The notes beneath the pieces are model-generated. The model was not told where the DNA came from. It was given only the letters and a program-made list of their open reading frames with translations, and made no database searches. From assembly GCF_007741475.1 (NCBI RefSeq), contig NZ_CP036261.1:7131798-7195797 (forward strand): a DNA stretch of 64,000 nucleotides, written 5' to 3'. The first letter of the stretch is position 1, and each line of letters opens with the position of its first letter. Positions 8,893 through 18,384 of this stretch are shown here, piece after piece. The position numbers and the translations under genes were made by a program. The stretch is from Rosistilla ulvae (lineage in GTDB: Bacteria; Planctomycetota; Planctomycetia; Pirellulales; Pirellulaceae).

Positions 8893-10427
8893 ACATTAAA
8901 TCTACAATTAACATTTTCTTGACCGCGATGCTCCTCCTGGTGATGGGCTGTGGCAGCAGCATGCAAGATGACATGATGGTCCGCGCCAAGGCGCTTGCCG
9001 AAGCACGCCGCGCGGACCGTGAAAAGGAAGCGGCCGAAGCGGAACAACAAAAGAAGGAAGCAGCGGAAAAAGAGACTGCAGATGCCGAACCCGCAAAGGC
9101 GGAAGTCAAGGTTGCCAAAGCGACACCGCCGGCAGCGCCGCCGAAACCGGCTATTAAAAAAACCGATCCGGTGAAGCCACAAATTGCGAAACCCGCTCCC
9201 CCCGTTGCCGCCGCTGCGCCAACTCCATCGCAGGACGCGCCCAGCGTAACGATGGTCGCTGCGTCCGAAACCGTTTCGCTGTCCGCGGGCACGCCGGCGG
9301 GGCTCGCGATACCGCCGATTCCAGGACTCATGCCTGCAAATGCAGCCCCCGGTTCCGCCGACGACTTTCCGGCGATGGACTTTGGGAACGATGGGGTCGC
9401 CTCGTCGACCACACCATCCTTCGCCCCCGCTGCGCCAGACCCGACGGGCGATACACCGATTCCACCAACGGCCGATGTGAAAGATGCCAGCGATAAGCTG
9501 CGCGAGTTGTTCAGCGAACAAATGGCTGCTGCCAAAACGGCTGCCGATCGCGTTGCTCTGGGGCGACTACTGATAGTACAAGCCGACTCGCTGAGTAACG
9601 ATCCGGCCGCACTCTACGCGACCTTGCAAGCTGCGCGAACCATCGGCTGCTCCGCCGGAAACCTACCACTGGCTCAAGAAGCCGATGTGAAGATCCGACA
9701 GGTGTTTGCTGTCGATCCAGAACAAATGCAACTTGACATGATTCGGCGTTTCGCCGGTACCGCCTACACGCCCCATCGCTATGTCGATGTGAATGGTTTT
9801 GGAACGATGGCGACCAGCGTCCTGACGGGCGCAATCGAAAAGGACGACTATAAAGTCGCGTCGCTCTGCTGCAACCTGATCGGACGCATGGTCCGATTGG
9901 GAGATCAGTCGCTGACTCCGCAGGCATCGGAGCAGTTAGAAAAGTATCTGAAGATTGCCCACAACAAGTACAAGAGTTCGGTGCTGTCGATGGAGGTTCT
10001 CCAAGCCAATCCAGCCGATCCGGAAGCCGCTGCCGTGGTGGGAATGTACTTCTGCTTTGTCCGTGGCAACTGGGACGAAGGAATTCGCCTGCTGCGACTC
10101 GCCTCGGACGAAAAGCTCTCAAAAGCGGCGATCACCGACAGCACGGCGACGGCAAACGAAACGCCTACCGCGATGGTCCATGCAGGCGATGCATGGTGGG
10201 CGGCGAGCGAACACGCCAAAGATCCGCTGTTGGAGTATTTTGGTCGTGGCCGCGCCTTGCACTGGTATCGTCAGGCGCTGCCGCAACTGGGCGAGACTCT
10301 CGATCGCTTACGGGTCACAGGAAGATTGAAAGGTTACTCCGAATCGCTCGATGGTAGTCTCGTCGAATCGATCATGCGCGTGGCGGGAAGCAATGCGCCA
10401 ACCGTCGACTTCTACACAGAAAAATAG
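8889..10427 (+). CDS. Hypothetical lipoprotein, 512 aa
   Basis: The start codon overlaps the stop of the PilM-like gene (ATGA at 8889-8892). A signal peptide with lipobox LVMGC puts the lipidated cysteine at residue 21. Residues 30-75 are a highly charged Ala/Glu/Lys helix, likely coiled coil; 76-200 are Ala/Pro-rich and probably an extended wall-spanning linker; 200-512 form a helical domain of unknown family, possibly with TPR-like repeats (a WxxA-rich segment around 440). The linker plus lipid anchor resembles pilus-platform lipoproteins such as PilP in layout only; there is no sequence evidence for homology. Operon position suggests it works with the PilM-like fusion. Confidence 0.75.
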   Translation: MNIKSTINIFLTAMLLLVMGCGSSMQDDMMVRAKALAEARRADREKEAAEAEQQKKEAAEKETADAEPAKAEVKVAKATPPAAPPKPAIKKTDPVKPQIAKPAPPVAAAAPTPSQDAPSVTMVAASETVSLSAGTPAGLAIPPIPGLMPANAAPGSADDFPAMDFGNDGVASSTTPSFAPAAPDPTGDTPIPPTADVKDASDKLRELFSEQMAAAKTAADRVALGRLLIVQADSLSNDPAALYATLQAARTIGCSAGNLPLAQEADVKIRQVFAVDPEQMQLDMIRRFAGTAYTPHRYVDVNGFGTMATSVLTGAIEKDDYKVASLCCNLIGRMVRLGDQSLTPQASEQLEKYLKIAHNKYKSSVLSMEVLQANPADPEAAAVVGMYFCFVRGNWDEGIRLLRLASDEKLSKAAITDSTATANETPTAMVHAGDAWWAASEHAKDPLLEYFGRGRALHWYRQALPQLGETLDRLRVTGRLKGYSESLDGSLVESIMRVAGSNAPTVDFYTEK

Positions 10428-10538
10428 TGACCGCAGGCACGAAAGTATCACTACTGGTGAGGTTGAGTATCTGCCTCAAAAGCTGGATCTTTAAGCCTCC
10501 TTCACCGATCCTTCACGACCCTCTAGTAGAAAAGGGGG

Positions 10539-11618
10539 ATGAACGATCGCTACAACAACTTGATCGACGTGGAACCCGTCAGCGGCCAGCGATTGGCCGT
10601 AATCATTCCAGCGCTTAACGAAGCGCGGACGATCGGCGATGTGATCGACCGGATCCCTCGCGAAATCGATGGAATCGATTCGATTCGAGTGATAGTGATC
10701 GACGATGGTTCGCGCGATGCAACCGCCGAGATCGCAACTCAACATGGTGCAACGGTCGTACAACATCCACGTAATCTTGGCGTCGGCGCTGCCTTTGCCG
10801 CCGGGCTCGAATACGCGCTCCGCAGCGGAGCCGATGTGATCGTGAACATGGATGGCGATGGCCAATTTCGCCCTGAAGACATCCCCGATCTGATCGCTCC
10901 GATCCTGACGCGGCGCTATGGGTTTGTTACCTGCACGCGATTCGCAGACGTTGAAAAGTTACCCGAGATGCCCCAAATCAAACTTTGGGGAAACCGGATG
11001 ATGTGCCGGTTGGTCAACGCGATCATCGGCGGCGATGGTTTTACCGATGTCTCGTGCGGCTTCCGCGCCTACTCTCGCGACACTGCCCTGCGGATGAATT
11101 TGTTTGGCAGCTTCACCTACACGCAAGAAACCTTCATCGACCTCGCAGCAAAGAGAATCTCGATGACCGAGGTGCCGCTGGTCGTTCGTGGCGAACGGGA
11201 GCATGGCAAGAGCCGCGTGGCATCAAACCTGTGGCACTACGCCTTCCGCACCTCATCGATCATCCTCCGCGCCCTCCGCGACTGGCGGCCGCTGCTCTTC
11301 TTCGGCAGCATCGCCGTAACCTTTTCGGGGCTTGGCGTCGCCATGCTGGCGTTTGTCGGATGGTGGTGGATCACATTCCACCAGACAAGCCCCTGGACGT
11401 CGTTGATCACCGTTGGTGGCGTCTTTGCGGTGATGGGAGTCGCGTTTGCCGTACTGGCGCTGATCGCCGATCAAATCGGCCGCAGCCGCAAGATCCAAGA
11501 GCAATTGTTGTACATGCAGCGGCAACAAGCTTACGCGCGCAGCGGTTCGGAGCTTGATCGGGCAACGCCCCTTCGAGAAAACCTCATCGAACCCGCGTTT
11601 CAGGCGACAACAATATGA
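10539..11618 (+). CDS. Glycosyltransferase family 2 (DPM1/DPG-synthase-like), 359 aa
   Basis: The GT-A domain begins with LAVIIPALNEARTIGDVI, followed by VIVIDDGSRDAT and VNMDGDGQF (a DxD-type metal/nucleotide site), typical of dolichyl/undecaprenyl-phosphate sugar transferases. After about residue 240 two hydrophobic segments (LLFFGSIAVTFSGLGVAMLA and TVGGVFAVMGVAFAVLALIA) form a C-terminal membrane anchor. It probably transfers a hexose from a nucleotide sugar to polyprenyl phosphate or to a lipid-linked glycan at the cytoplasmic face. It is the first gene of the surface-glycan cluster and overlaps the next glycosyltransferase by ATGA. Sugar specificity cannot be read from sequence. Confidence 0.92.
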   Translation: MNDRYNNLIDVEPVSGQRLAVIIPALNEARTIGDVIDRIPREIDGIDSIRVIVIDDGSRDATAEIATQHGATVVQHPRNLGVGAAFAAGLEYALRSGADVIVNMDGDGQFRPEDIPDLIAPILTRRYGFVTCTRFADVEKLPEMPQIKLWGNRMMCRLVNAIIGGDGFTDVSCGFRAYSRDTALRMNLFGSFTYTQETFIDLAAKRISMTEVPLVVRGEREHGKSRVASNLWHYAFRTSSIILRALRDWRPLLFFGSIAVTFSGLGVAMLAFVGWWWITFHQTSPWTSLITVGGVFAVMGVAFAVLALIADQIGRSRKIQEQLLYMQRQQAYARSGSELDRATPLRENLIEPAFQATTI

Positions 11619-12871
11619 AGCCAAACGCAACGCCGATGCGGCTGCTGATCACAACAAGCACCTTCCCGATCCATCCCGACGACGGAATCCCACGATTTGT
11701 CCTAGATCTGGCGCAGGCATTGTCCGCGCATGGAGATGTGCGAGTCTTGGCACCCGATGCGCCAGGCGCAGCGACGGACGAACAGATCGGCGATGTGCAC
11801 GTCCATCGATTCAGCTACTTCTGGCCTCGCTCGCGCCAGCGATTGGCGATCACCAACCAACGCGGCATGCGCGACAATTTGCGTGGCTCGCTGCTAGCCA
11901 AATTGCAAGCTCCCTGCTTCTTGATTCGACAGGCGATGGTGGTGCGCCGCGAGGTGCGACGCCACCGGATCGACGTCGTCAACGCGCACTGGTTGGTCCC
12001 GCAAGGTTTGACGACAGCCTGGGCGCTGAAACGCATGCGACAAGTCAAGTTTGTATTGCATGTACACGCGGGGGATGTCTACATGCTGCAACGTTTACGC
12101 ATCGGCCGAGCGATCGCCCGCTATGTCATCAAACGTTGCGATGCAGTGTTCGCCGATGGCAGCCACGTTCGCGATGCCCTGCACGATCTGGTCGGCAACG
12201 ACTGTGGAACCATCTTGCAGCCGATGGGCGTTGACGGTGCCCGGTTTGCCACCAACACGAACGCTGGACCGGAAGACACGATCGACAAGAATCTCCCCGC
12301 ACGATACATCCTGTTCGTGGGACGATTGGTCGAAAAGAAGGGGACGATCTACCTGATCCGCGCCCTGAAACGACTACAGCAAACGCATCCAGGAATAGGG
12401 CTCGTGATCGCCGGTTTCGGTCCCGACGAGGCAGCCCTGCGTCAGCTGACCGAAGAGCTCGAGCTCACCGAATTGGTAACCTTCCTAGGGCGGCAATCGC
12501 ACGATCAAATTGTCGATCTGCTGCACGGTTGCCGCGTTGCTGCAGTCCCATCGATCATCGACAGTCGAGGCGAGACCGAAGGAATGCCGACGGTGGTCGT
12601 CGAGTCACTAGCCGCAGGAGTCCCCGTTGTCGGCAGTCGCGTCAACGGCATCCCCGACGTCATCCGTCACGCCGAAAACGGCTGGTTGTGCAACGAAAAA
12701 GACCCAGCCGACCTAGCTGAAAAACTACAGCTCGCCCTCGCCTGCGATCGCCCAAGCATGCGCACCGCCGCGGAAGCAACCGCCAGGAATTACGATTGGC
12801 AGCAAGTCGCTGGCAATTACATGCGTCGAATCATGCAACGATGCTCCCATCCGTTGGGGAGCAATCTTTGA
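11615..12871 (+). CDS. Glycosyltransferase family 4, 418 aa
   Basis: GT-B fold enzyme. The N-terminal acceptor domain starts MRLLITTSTFPIHPDDGIPR (residues 6-25) with the usual glycine-containing first loop. The C-terminal donor domain has ILFVGRLVEKKG (about residues 230-241), GFGPDEAALRQL, and the retaining GT4 E-x7-E signature EGMPTVVVESLAAGVPVVGS. Such proteins add a sugar from a nucleotide donor with retention of configuration; the acceptor is presumably the lipid-linked intermediate started by the neighbouring GT2. The start overlaps the previous stop (ATGA at 11615), showing translational coupling. Confidence 0.92.
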   Translation: MKPNATPMRLLITTSTFPIHPDDGIPRFVLDLAQALSAHGDVRVLAPDAPGAATDEQIGDVHVHRFSYFWPRSRQRLAITNQRGMRDNLRGSLLAKLQAPCFLIRQAMVVRREVRRHRIDVVNAHWLVPQGLTTAWALKRMRQVKFVLHVHAGDVYMLQRLRIGRAIARYVIKRCDAVFADGSHVRDALHDLVGNDCGTILQPMGVDGARFATNTNAGPEDTIDKNLPARYILFVGRLVEKKGTIYLIRALKRLQQTHPGIGLVIAGFGPDEAALRQLTEELELTELVTFLGRQSHDQIVDLLHGCRVAAVPSIIDSRGETEGMPTVVVESLAAGVPVVGSRVNGIPDVIRHAENGWLCNEKDPADLAEKLQLALACDRPSMRTAAEATARNYDWQQVAGNYMRRIMQRCSHPLGSNL

Positions 12872-12948
12872 TGCGTCGCGATCGAATCTCAGTTCGACAT
12901 GATCGTTTGCTAGCTATTCTCCAATTGAGTGGCTGAGGAGCTTCGGCA

Positions 12949-14100
12949 ATGAGTCGACCAATCCCGTTGCTGATTGTTAGCACAACGCTTGACTGCGGTG
13001 GCGCAGAGCGTTTCGCCAGCACGCTGCTCGCCAATATCGATCGAGATCGACTGCAGCCGGAATTGGTTCTGTTTCGAAATAAACTTGGCTATGCGATGCC
13101 GGCCGACGTGTCTCTGCACACGTTAGGGCATCGACGTGTATGGAACACGGCGCGAACGGTTGCGCGCCTTCGCCAGCTGATCCGTCGACAACAACCCGCG
13201 ATTATTCTCAGCAACATCGCGGCGACAAACGTCGTTACCGGAATGGCGCTCTGTGGAATCCATGCCCGTCCGCGTTGGGTGGCACGTGTCGGGAACAGCC
13301 CGAGGCTTCACGACTCATTTTTGAAATCATGGGGGGCCAACATCGTCTATCCAATGGCAGACAGAATCGTCGGCAATTCGGTTGGCTTGACGGATGAGCT
13401 TCGAACCCGTTTTTCGCCACTGGCACAGCGAATGACTACGCTCCCCAATCCGACCGACCTCAAAGCGTTGGCGCTGCAGTCGACTTGCGCCGATTCGCTT
13501 CGGCCCCGCATGGAGGGGCCCTTGCTGATTGCCGTCGGTCGGTTATGTCAGCAAAAACGATACGACTTGATGTTAGAGGCCTTCGCGCGGGTTCGAAGCC
13601 AGGTCTCCGCTGAACTCTGGATTTGTGGTGACGGCCCTCTTCGCAGACAACTTGAGCGACAGATTCGTCACCTCAAACTAACGTCGAGCGTTCGGTTACT
13701 GGGGCTTCGCAGAAACCCACACGCGTTGATGAAGCAAGCGGATCTGTTTCTGATGAGCAGCGATCACGAAGGTAGCCCCAATGCATTGATCGAGGCGCAG
13801 GTACTCGGCATCCCTGCGGTCACAACAAAATGCCCTCACGGCCCGGAAGAAATTGTCATTCACAGAACCACGGGATTCCTGACGCCCGTTGGCAACGCGG
13901 ACGCATTCGCCAACGCCGTACTCCGCGCACTCAAAACGAAGGAATTGCTTTCGCATACATCTGCCTATGAACAGGTGCGTCGTCGGTTCGATGCGAATCG
14001 CGTGGTGCGTCAGTGGGAAGATTTGCTCTGCCAGCAAGTGATGACGACTCGGTCGGAACCCAGCGATTTCCACTCGGTTTCGCAGGTACAATCGCCATGA
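12949..14100 (+). CDS. Glycosyltransferase family 4, 383 aa
   Basis: GT-B protein with an N-terminal LLIVSTTLDCGGAERFASTL motif, the GGAER first loop of many GT4 exopolysaccharide transferases. The C-terminal half has LLIAVGRLCQQKRYDLMLEAF, ELWICGDGPLRRQL, and the E-x7-E region EGSPNALIEAQVLGIPAVTT. A GAG purine run about 14 bases upstream of the ATG at 12949 may be the ribosome site; the 77-base gap from the previous gene is the largest early break in this cluster and could hold a secondary promoter. It overlaps the following GT4 gene by ATGA. Confidence 0.92.
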   Translation: MSRPIPLLIVSTTLDCGGAERFASTLLANIDRDRLQPELVLFRNKLGYAMPADVSLHTLGHRRVWNTARTVARLRQLIRRQQPAIILSNIAATNVVTGMALCGIHARPRWVARVGNSPRLHDSFLKSWGANIVYPMADRIVGNSVGLTDELRTRFSPLAQRMTTLPNPTDLKALALQSTCADSLRPRMEGPLLIAVGRLCQQKRYDLMLEAFARVRSQVSAELWICGDGPLRRQLERQIRHLKLTSSVRLLGLRRNPHALMKQADLFLMSSDHEGSPNALIEAQVLGIPAVTTKCPHGPEEIVIHRTTGFLTPVGNADAFANAVLRALKTKELLSHTSAYEQVRRRFDANRVVRQWEDLLCQQVMTTRSEPSDFHSVSQVQSP

Positions 14101-15233
14101 AGCTCTATTACTTGTCCAACTCTACCATTCCATCCACGGCGGCAAATAGCATTCACGCGATGCATATGTGTAGTGCTTTCGTGCAAGCCGGACACGATGT
14201 CACGCTCTTTGCGGGAAAGGGAGTAGACATCACCGAGAATCCTTTTACCTACTACGGTGTCCCCGAATGCTTCCGTCTGATTCGTCTTCCTCGGCCGGAG
14301 ATCCCTATCGTCAAAAGCGCGCTCTTTGGCAATCACGTTGCCCGACGGATTCGCACAATGCCCCCCCCGGATTTGCTATATGCTCGGGACCCGTGGTCTC
14401 TGTGGAGATGTCGCAACACGCCCTGCCCGTTGGTCTTTGAGGCTCACTCAGCAGCCGGGGGGATTCGCAAATTTGTAGAACGGCAACTGTTTCGATCTCC
14501 CAACTTTTCTCATCTCGTCGTCATCTCGAAGGCATTACAAAGCAGCTATGCCGAACTGCTCTCTGCAACGTCTTCGAGAGTCCGGTCCGTCGTGGCCCAC
14601 GATGCGGCTCCTTTCATTGATGAGACGGCACCCGCGACACAGCAACAGCGGCCTGGATCGTTGAGAATTGGATACCTCGGTCAACTCTATGCGGGCAAAG
14701 GAGCAGAGATCGTATCGACGCTTGCCCGCTTGATGCCGCAACATGAATTTCACATTGTTGGTGGCAGGCCCGGCGACGTCAAAACGCTGAAAGACCGATC
14801 CGCGGGAGTTTCCAATCTGGTGACTCATGGCTTCGTTCCGCCAAGTCGTGTTGGGAGTCTTCGCGCCACGATGGATGTCTTGGTAGCCCCGTATCAGCGG
14901 ACCGTCGCTGGATCAGGCGGCGGCGATATCAGTCGTTGGATGTCACCATTAAAGATCTTTGAATATATGTCTTCGGGCAAGGCGATCGTCGCTTCCGAAT
15001 TGTCGGTGCTTCGCGAGATCCTCGAACACAACCGCAACTGCCTTCTGGTCGAGCCGGATCGCATTCAAGCATGGCTCGCTGCGATCGTGCGATTGGAAGA
15101 CGCTCAACTTCGCAACCGGCTCGGCAAGGCTGCGCGGCAGCAGTTTGAACGAGAACACACATGGAGCAAGCGGGTTGATACCGTACTGCGTCCGCTTCTG
15201 GATGACGGCGAGGATCACAAATGTGTGGATTAG
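14097..15233 (+). CDS. Glycosyltransferase family 4, 378 aa
   Basis: The start at 14097 (MKLYYLSNSTIPSTAANSIH) is chosen over 14013 because it gives the family's usual first strand and an ATGA overlap with the previous stop. The N-terminal domain has HAMHMCSAFVQAGHDVTLFA, typical of GT4 enzymes acting on cell-surface glycans. The donor domain shows LRIGYLGQLYAGKGAEIVS, then SPLKIFEYMSSGKAIVASE in the E-x7-E position. It ends inside the next gene: the asparagine-synthase start at 15221 lies 13 bases before this stop. Donor and acceptor sugars are unknown. Confidence 0.92.
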   Translation: MKLYYLSNSTIPSTAANSIHAMHMCSAFVQAGHDVTLFAGKGVDITENPFTYYGVPECFRLIRLPRPEIPIVKSALFGNHVARRIRTMPPPDLLYARDPWSLWRCRNTPCPLVFEAHSAAGGIRKFVERQLFRSPNFSHLVVISKALQSSYAELLSATSSRVRSVVAHDAAPFIDETAPATQQQRPGSLRIGYLGQLYAGKGAEIVSTLARLMPQHEFHIVGGRPGDVKTLKDRSAGVSNLVTHGFVPPSRVGSLRATMDVLVAPYQRTVAGSGGGDISRWMSPLKIFEYMSSGKAIVASELSVLREILEHNRNCLLVEPDRIQAWLAAIVRLEDAQLRNRLGKAARQQFEREHTWSKRVDTVLRPLLDDGEDHKCVD

Positions 15234-17014
15234 TTGGTGGAACCGATCCGCGATGGGACTACGCCCGTGCCGTGGAAGCTATCCGTCATCGAGGCCCAGA
15301 CTCGCAAGCGGTCGTGACCGTCGATGAGGTCACGTTGGGTTTTGCGCGACTGGCTGTGATCGACATCCGCGATGTCGCCAACCAACCGATGGCTAGCCCA
15401 GACGGAAAGCAGTGGATCGTTTTTAACGGAGAAATCTACGGGCACGTGGCATTGCGCAAGAAACTAGAATCCTATGGCGTGAGATTCCGTACCACAAGCG
15501 ATACCGAAGTGCTTCTGGAAGCCTATCGACATTGGGGCGAATCGTTCACCGAGCATATTGATGGGATGTTCGCTATCGCAATTTATGACAGAGTGAACCG
15601 CCAGATTAAGCTGTTTCGCGATCGGGCTGGCATCAAGCCGCTGTATTACTATTGGAACGGAACCCACTTTGCTTTTGCTTCGGAATTGAAGGCAGTGGTG
15701 GAGCTCCTCGGACAATCGACTCTCATGATCGATCCGACCGCGGCGTACGACTTCCTCACCTATGGCTACGTGCCGACTCCCAAGTCGCTCTACCAGAACG
15801 TTTTCAAGCTCCCTCCGGCTAGCCGGCTGACACTCGATCTTCCCAATCGTCGGCTTCGAGGTCCCGAAACCTATTGGGAACTTGTCGTCGATTTGGAAGC
15901 TTCAACAACTCAATCCACTGTCGACGCGACCGCCAAACTTCATCAACTGGTGGATCGATCCGTCGCAGACCAGATGGTTGCCGACGTACCCGTTGGTTGC
16001 TTCCTCAGTGGCGGTATCGACTCCAGCATGGTTGTCGCTTCTGCGACAAAACGGTGCCAAGATTTCCGAACCTTTACTATCGGATTCGAGGAGAGTTCAC
16101 ACAGCGAGATAGCGTATGCGAAGAAGGTGGCCGAACGCTTTGATACGCATCATCACGAAAGAACTCTACCCAAAAACGCGGTGGGAGATTCATTCGACCA
16201 ACTGAGGGCGTGGTATGACGAACCGTTTGCTGACTCTTCTGCGTTTCCAACCTTTCTTGTTTGCCGAGTTGCGCGAGAGACGGTGACCGTCGCCCTCTCG
16301 GGAGACGGTGGCGACGAGCTATTTGGTGGCTATCGCCGATACCGGCAGTTTCAGCGTCTCGAACGAATTTGCAAGCGTGGTCCGACGAACTGGGCTCGCT
16401 TCTTTGCGCGACGAAAACGGCAATGGCGACGGCGATCCATTCCGCGTCGACTGTTGACATTCGGACACGTTATAACAAGCTCGCCACTGGCGTTTTATAC
16501 CATGCTGTTGGGAGGGTTGACTCGTGAAGAAAAGACTCGATACGCTCAGCGATTGGAGATACCAGAGGATTACGATGACTACTGGTACTTCCGCGCACAC
16601 TGGAGGCCTTCGTTGCCGTTGTTGACGCGACTCCAATGCCTCGATTTCCACACCTATCTTCCCGACGACATCTTAACCAAGGTGGATCGCACAAGCATGG
16701 CGAACTCACTGGAAGTTCGCGTACCTTTGCTCAGTCGTTCGTTGATCGAGTACGCATTTTCGCTACCAGAACAACTTCGATTTCAGGGCGGAATGCCCAA
16801 AGGCATACTTCGCAACGCCTATCGCGGCATCCTTCCCACCGTGGTGATCGACCGGAAAAAACGTGGTTTTTCAATCCCCTTGGGTTATCACCCGAGTCGA
16901 GTTGAATCATTTGTTGAATCGGTCTTCCACAACGTGTTTGCCGATCTGTTGGTCGACCGCACTGGCGAAACAGAACCTTCGGGACTGGCGACTTGGGAGA
17001 CAACGACTGGATGA
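15221..17014 (+). CDS. asnB: Asparagine synthase (glutamine-hydrolysing) family amidotransferase, 597 aa
   Basis: The protein begins MCGLVGG, leaving Cys2 as the N-terminal nucleophile of a class II glutamine amidotransferase domain (about residues 2-200, with FNGEIYGHVALR and FRDRAGIKPLYY). The synthetase domain follows with the PP-loop SGGIDSSMVVA (about residues 266-276) and LSGDGGDELFGGYRRY. The length is slightly under the family norm of about 630. AsnB-type enzymes are common in polysaccharide clusters, where they may amidate a sugar acid or simply make asparagine. The gene overlaps both neighbours (13 bases upstream, ATGA downstream), so it belongs to the glycan operon. A sugar-modifying role is inferred from context. 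Confidence 0.93.
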   Translation: MCGLVGGTDPRWDYARAVEAIRHRGPDSQAVVTVDEVTLGFARLAVIDIRDVANQPMASPDGKQWIVFNGEIYGHVALRKKLESYGVRFRTTSDTEVLLEAYRHWGESFTEHIDGMFAIAIYDRVNRQIKLFRDRAGIKPLYYYWNGTHFAFASELKAVVELLGQSTLMIDPTAAYDFLTYGYVPTPKSLYQNVFKLPPASRLTLDLPNRRLRGPETYWELVVDLEASTTQSTVDATAKLHQLVDRSVADQMVADVPVGCFLSGGIDSSMVVASATKRCQDFRTFTIGFEESSHSEIAYAKKVAERFDTHHHERTLPKNAVGDSFDQLRAWYDEPFADSSAFPTFLVCRVARETVTVALSGDGGDELFGGYRRYRQFQRLERICKRGPTNWARFFARRKRQWRRRSIPRRLLTFGHVITSSPLAFYTMLLGGLTREEKTRYAQRLEIPEDYDDYWYFRAHWRPSLPLLTRLQCLDFHTYLPDDILTKVDRTSMANSLEVRVPLLSRSLIEYAFSLPEQLRFQGGMPKGILRNAYRGILPTVVIDRKKRGFSIPLGYHPSRVESFVESVFHNVFADLLVDRTGETEPSGLATWETTTG

Positions 17015-18384
17015 GTGAGACCAGCGTTTTAAAAATGGGTACCTCGCTGCGTCGTGTTTTACGCAACTCCAGCTGGTTGATGGCTGCGCAGGTCCTGGCT
17101 GGTGCGTTGATGTTTGCACAGACAATTGTGGTGACGCGCAGCTTAGGAGTTACGGCGTACGGAACATTTGCGATTGCGACAACTGTCGTGATGTCGGTTA
17201 TTCAAATCTGCGATTGCCGCGTTTGGGAGGCGTTGATCGCGTTTGCGCCGCGCTATCGCGCTCAGGGCGAACCCGCCAAGTCGATCGCGACGTTGCAATT
17301 GTGTCTGGCGGTGGAATTGGTCAGCGGAACTTTGGCATGGGGCGCAGTCGTCGCGGTTGCTGATATCGCCAGTCGCGTACTGTTCCCAACCGATGAGATC
17401 GCGGGGTCGATTCGAATGCTGGGAATCCTCGCGCTGGTCAAATTCCCGCACGAACCGCTCACGGCCCTGCTGCGCATCGAAAATCGGTTCCACTGGCAGG
17501 CTTCGTATCGATTGGCATTGGCGGTATTGCGGATGCTCGCAGCGGCGATCGTCTGCTCCGTTTCGCCCAGTATCGACAACTTGTTGATTGCAGAAATCGC
17601 CAGCCATCTCGTCGGGTCAGTGTTTTTGCTGGTGTTGGGAAATTCGACCGTTCGGTCACTTGGATTTTCGCTTTGGGACCTTTCCACGATGCCGTCCCTG
17701 TGGTCCGACGTCCCCAAGATCTTGCGATTTATGCTCTACAGTAGTATCGCAGGCAACACGCGGATGATCACGACAAAGGCTGATGTCTTGCTGCTTGGTC
17801 TTTTCTCTTCCCCGGCAGTTGTGGGGGGCTACGATTTAGCCAAGAAAGTTGCAGATGGGCTCGCGAGTATGGCCACACCGCTTTACATGGCGATCTTTCC
17901 AGAGATTTCTAAGCATGTTGCCGCAGCTAGTTTCGATGAGACCCGCGAACTTCAACGCGGCCTCACCAAACTTGTTCTTTGGGGCGGAATTCCTTCTTGC
18001 GCCGTCGCAACGGCCCTGGCCCCGACGCTGATTGATCTTGGCTTTGGAACCGGTTACCAGGAATCCGGATTGCTTCTCCAGATTCTGGTGTGGCAGTTGC
18101 TCGCAACCTGCATGGCTTGGGTCCCGGGATACCTGCTTGCTTTGGGAATGGCAGGAACGCAAACGTTGTTGGTGGCATGCGATGCGTTGATCTATCTGTT
18201 GCTGCTTGCGGCGCTGATACCCACGTTGGGAAATGTCGGTGCGGCGATTGCTACAACGGGCCGAGTCGTTGTGTGGATGACGATGGCAAGTTGCGTCCTC
18301 CGCCGTCTTCATCAACCCCATCCCAGCGATTCACCATTGCATTCCGATACGACTCCCAAGGGGGAACAGAAGTTAATCCGATGA
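17011..18384 (+). CDS. Polysaccharide flippase (Wzx/MOP superfamily), 457 aa
   Basis: I chose ATG 17011 (ATGA overlap with asnB) rather than TTG 16993. The sequence is a multi-spanning membrane protein of the size and layout of MOP-family lipid-linked oligosaccharide flippases: the first helix is preceded by LRNSSWLMAAQVLAGALMFA, then SLGVTAYGTFAIATTVVMSV, and later NTRMITTKADVLLLGLFSSP, a charged re-entrant segment typical of Wzx. About 12 hydrophobic segments are visible. It would move the undecaprenyl-linked glycan made by the neighbouring glycosyltransferases across the cytoplasmic membrane. No Wzy polymerase is recognisable nearby. Confidence 0.88.
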   Translation: MSETSVLKMGTSLRRVLRNSSWLMAAQVLAGALMFAQTIVVTRSLGVTAYGTFAIATTVVMSVIQICDCRVWEALIAFAPRYRAQGEPAKSIATLQLCLAVELVSGTLAWGAVVAVADIASRVLFPTDEIAGSIRMLGILALVKFPHEPLTALLRIENRFHWQASYRLALAVLRMLAAAIVCSVSPSIDNLLIAEIASHLVGSVFLLVLGNSTVRSLGFSLWDLSTMPSLWSDVPKILRFMLYSSIAGNTRMITTKADVLLLGLFSSPAVVGGYDLAKKVADGLASMATPLYMAIFPEISKHVAAASFDETRELQRGLTKLVLWGGIPSCAVATALAPTLIDLGFGTGYQESGLLLQILVWQLLATCMAWVPGYLLALGMAGTQTLLVACDALIYLLLLAALIPTLGNVGAAIATTGRVVVWMTMASCVLRRLHQPHPSDSPLHSDTTPKGEQKLIR

